From DASUPK01 sp036276255 (GTDB lineage: Bacteria; Actinomycetota; Thermoleophilia; Solirubrobacterales; 70-9): DNA of 15,929 nucleotides. The notes under the pieces were generated by a model. The model saw nothing but the letters and a program-made list of their open reading frames with translations, was not told the DNA's origin and ran no database searches. Where the stretch lies: positions 1-15,929 of the forward strand of contig DASUPK010000014.1 of assembly GCA_036276255.1 (NCBI GenBank), given 5' to 3'. Made by a program: the position numbers and the translations under genes. Below, one piece after another: positions 14,520 to 15,929 of this stretch. Every line of letters begins with the position of its first letter. The stretch's first letter is position 1.

Positions 14520-15305
14520 GTGCGTCCGCAACAACCCGCCACAGCGGCCGGGGCTCGATGGTGGGGAAACCACCTCGGCGAGATCCGATGGCAATTGGAC
14601 GCTGCACGCCTGTTGGTCAACCCGGTCCTGCGTGGGCAGGGGATCCCGCATGGCGACGGCCGCCCGGTCCTTCTGCTTCCGGGGTTCCTCGCCGGGGACT
14701 ACACCCTGGCGACGATGGGCTTGTGGCTCCGCCGGATCGGCTACCGGCCTGGCGGCGCCAACTTCGTCGCCAACCTGTCGTGCTCGGACCAGGCTCTCTG
14801 CCGCGTCGAGCGGCGGGCCCAGTCGCTCGCGGACCGGCACGAGCGTCGTGTCGCGGTCGTCGGCCACAGTCGCGGCGCCCATCTCGGCAAAGCGCTCGCG
14901 GCACGGCGACCCGAACTGGTCTCACACGTGATCGGGCTTGGCGGTGGCCTCAGCGATCAGCTGGCGGTCAGCGCTCCGACTGAGGCCGCAGTGGCTCTCA
15001 TGCGCGCCTGGCACCGGCGCGGCGCCCGCAGGGCCGATCGCTCGGCATGCCTGAGCGACGGCTGCGAGTGTGCGTTCACGCGCGCCTACGCGGCGCCGTT
15101 CCCGGAGTCGGTCCGCTTGACGAGCATCTATTCCGAGGACGATGGCGTCGTCCGCTGGCAGTCGTGCGTGGTCCCCTACGCGGACAACGTCCGCGTCAGC
15201 GGCACCCACGTCGGGCTCGCCTTCAACGCCCAGGCCTACGGGGCCATCGCGCGAGCGCTGGCGGAACCCGAGCGCTCGGCACCGAAGATCACCAAGAATG
15301 CATGA
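14520..15305 (+). CDS. Lipase-like alpha/beta hydrolase
   Basis: A 261-residue alpha/beta hydrolase. RPVLLLPGFLAGDYTL (48-63) gives the first strand and oxyanion region, VAVVGHSRGAHLGKALA (111-127) the nucleophile elbow with Ser117, YSEDDGVVRWQSC the acid (probably Asp208) and SGTHVGLAFN the His230. It resembles actinobacterial triacylglycerol lipase/esterase-like proteins. Six cysteines are present (88, 94, 177, 182, 184, 216), and no signal peptide is visible from this start. The frame is open to TTG 14469, but that start lies inside the palindrome; GTG 14520 gives a cleaner N-terminus though with a weak ribosome site. It diverges from the phaC operon and is followed after 54 bases by the coiled-coil gene. 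It could hydrolyse triacylglycerol, wax ester or polyester; the substrate is unknown. Confidence 0.8.
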   Translation: MRPQQPATAAGARWWGNHLGEIRWQLDAARLLVNPVLRGQGIPHGDGRPVLLLPGFLAGDYTLATMGLWLRRIGYRPGGANFVANLSCSDQALCRVERRAQSLADRHERRVAVVGHSRGAHLGKALAARRPELVSHVIGLGGGLSDQLAVSAPTEAAVALMRAWHRRGARRADRSACLSDGCECAFTRAYAAPFPESVRLTSIYSEDDGVVRWQSCVVPYADNVRVSGTHVGLAFNAQAYGAIARALAEPERSAPKITKNA

Positions 15306-15346
15306 CGCTCGCTCACCCGGTCATGACTCACCCTCGGTGCGACAAC

Positions 15347-15355
15347 AAAGGAGGT
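15347..15355 (+). promoter_or_regulatory. Near-perfect Shine-Dalgarno of coiled-coil gene
   Basis: AAAGGAGGT five bases before the ATG at 15360, the strongest ribosome site in the window, implying high expression. Confidence 0.85.
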
Positions 15356-15359
15356 CGCA

Positions 15360-15809
15360 ATGGCTCTGTCGGATGAGTTGAGCAAGCTCACGGTCCGCGC
15401 GCAGGAAGCGGATGAGCGCGCGGGTGCCGCAACAGAGACGGCCAAGTCAGAACTTGAGGCGAACCGCGATTTCGCCCGAGCGAGGGGCGAGGAGCAAGCC
15501 GAGGATCGGCGCGCAGTCACCGAGAAGGGACAGGAGCAGATTTCCGATGCCTGGAAGGAGATGGAGATCAGCTGGAACCACGCCACCGCGGCCCTCCGAG
15601 AGGACGTCGAGAGCAGGAAGGCGGAGCACGATCTGCGCAAAGCGCAGCGGCGAGCCGACAGGGCGGAGGAGGATGCTCGGTTCGCAATCAACTTCGCCTA
15701 CTCAGCGATCGCGGAGGCCGAGTACTCCGTGCTCGACGCCGAGCTGGCGCGGATGGACGCGGACGAGCAATCGAAGGAAGGCGACGAGGAGGCGGGCGCG
15801 CGCATCTGA
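15360..15809 (+). CDS. Charged alpha-helical coiled-coil protein, phasin-like candidate
   Basis: A 149-residue protein, nearly all predicted helix, rich in Ala, Glu, Arg and Asp, without proline. It has long heptad-like stretches at about 12-60 and 76-135, a Trp pair (W65, W72) in the middle, and a conserved-looking segment FAINFAYSAIAEAEYSVLDAELARMDAD (108-135) in two parts. It resembles a widespread actinobacterial family of uncharacterised helical proteins with the same AEYxVLDA segment. There is no signal peptide or membrane span. The strong ribosome site suggests an abundant structural protein. Next to a lipase-like hydrolase and a divergent phaC, a storage-granule surface role like that of phasins is plausible, but no phasin domain is recognised. 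A stress-related DNA- or membrane-associated helical protein is the alternative. Confidence 0.8.
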   Translation: MALSDELSKLTVRAQEADERAGAATETAKSELEANRDFARARGEEQAEDRRAVTEKGQEQISDAWKEMEISWNHATAALREDVESRKAEHDLRKAQRRADRAEEDARFAINFAYSAIAEAEYSVLDAELARMDADEQSKEGDEEAGARI

Positions 15810-15815
15810 GCAGAT

Positions 15816-15840
15816 CGGGCGCCCGCCACGGGGTCGCCCG
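15816..15840. terminator. Weak hairpin after coiled-coil gene
   Basis: CGGGCG and CGCCCG arms with a 13-base loop, 7 bases after the stop, without a T-tract. The remaining bases to the window end (15841-15929) show no ORF or RNA gene I can support. Confidence 0.3.
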
Positions 15841-15929
15841 CCGTTCCCTCCAAGTCATCAGGATCGCCAATGGCACCACACTCTCGGCTGAGGCGCCGGT
15901 CGATTTAGTGGACCGGAATCGGGGTTCAG

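Noticed and set aside
15880..15929. Sequence at the window end resembling part of a tRNA T-arm (GGGGTTCAG)
   Set aside because: No matching arm, anticodon loop or acceptor stem can be built from the bases present.

Overview
The window is uniformly GC-rich, gene-dense DNA with GTG starts and short or overlapping gene junctions, as expected of a high-GC actinobacterium. The protein families (class II-like PHA synthase, DUF3556-like membrane protein, CdaR/PucR regulator, paired KAS III-like proteins) would fit Thermoleophilia/Solirubrobacterales or a relative. That placement is inference; there is no rRNA or other marker here. No tRNA, insertion sequence, CRISPR array or phage gene is visible.

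Layout. (1) 1-2266, plus strand: the 3' part of a KAS III-type ketosynthase with a full Cys-His-Asn triad, an overlapping KAS III-like partner that keeps Cys but has lost His and Asn, and a carboxymuconolactone decarboxylase-like protein. (2) 2288-4326, minus strand: a PhaZ-type (medium-chain-length PHA depolymerase-like) hydrolase, possibly preceded by a 20-codon leader ORF, then an extended-SDR NAD-dependent epimerase. (3) A roughly 240-bp divergent spacer with a 7+7 bp palindrome. (4) 4565-10852, plus strand: a fatty acyl-CoA ligase, GC-rich hairpins, a CdaR/PucR-type regulator, and a coupled pair made of a polytopic DUF3556-like membrane protein and a phytoene-dehydrogenase-like FAD oxidoreductase (ATGA overlap). 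(5) 10880-14371, minus-strand operon read from high to low coordinates: a 36-codon single-span membrane micro-ORF, a class II-like PHA synthase (phaC), an acyl-CoA dehydrogenase and a small Dabb-domain protein. (6) A divergent spacer with a second palindrome, then a plus-strand lipase-like alpha/beta hydrolase and a charged coiled-coil protein with a near-perfect Shine-Dalgarno.

Taken together the core looks like a polyhydroxyalkanoate/fatty-acid storage locus. PhaC would polymerise 3-hydroxyacyl-CoA. The PhaZ-like enzyme would release free 3-hydroxy acids. The ligase divergent from it could reactivate them to CoA esters, and the acyl-CoA dehydrogenase would link the pool to beta-oxidation. 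The micro-ORF ahead of phaC and the coiled-coil protein are the best candidates for undescribed accessory parts. No (R)-specific enoyl-CoA hydratase (PhaJ), PhaG, PhaA/B or recognised phasin is in the window, so monomer supply must lie elsewhere. The storage-cycle reading is inference from family identity and gene order.
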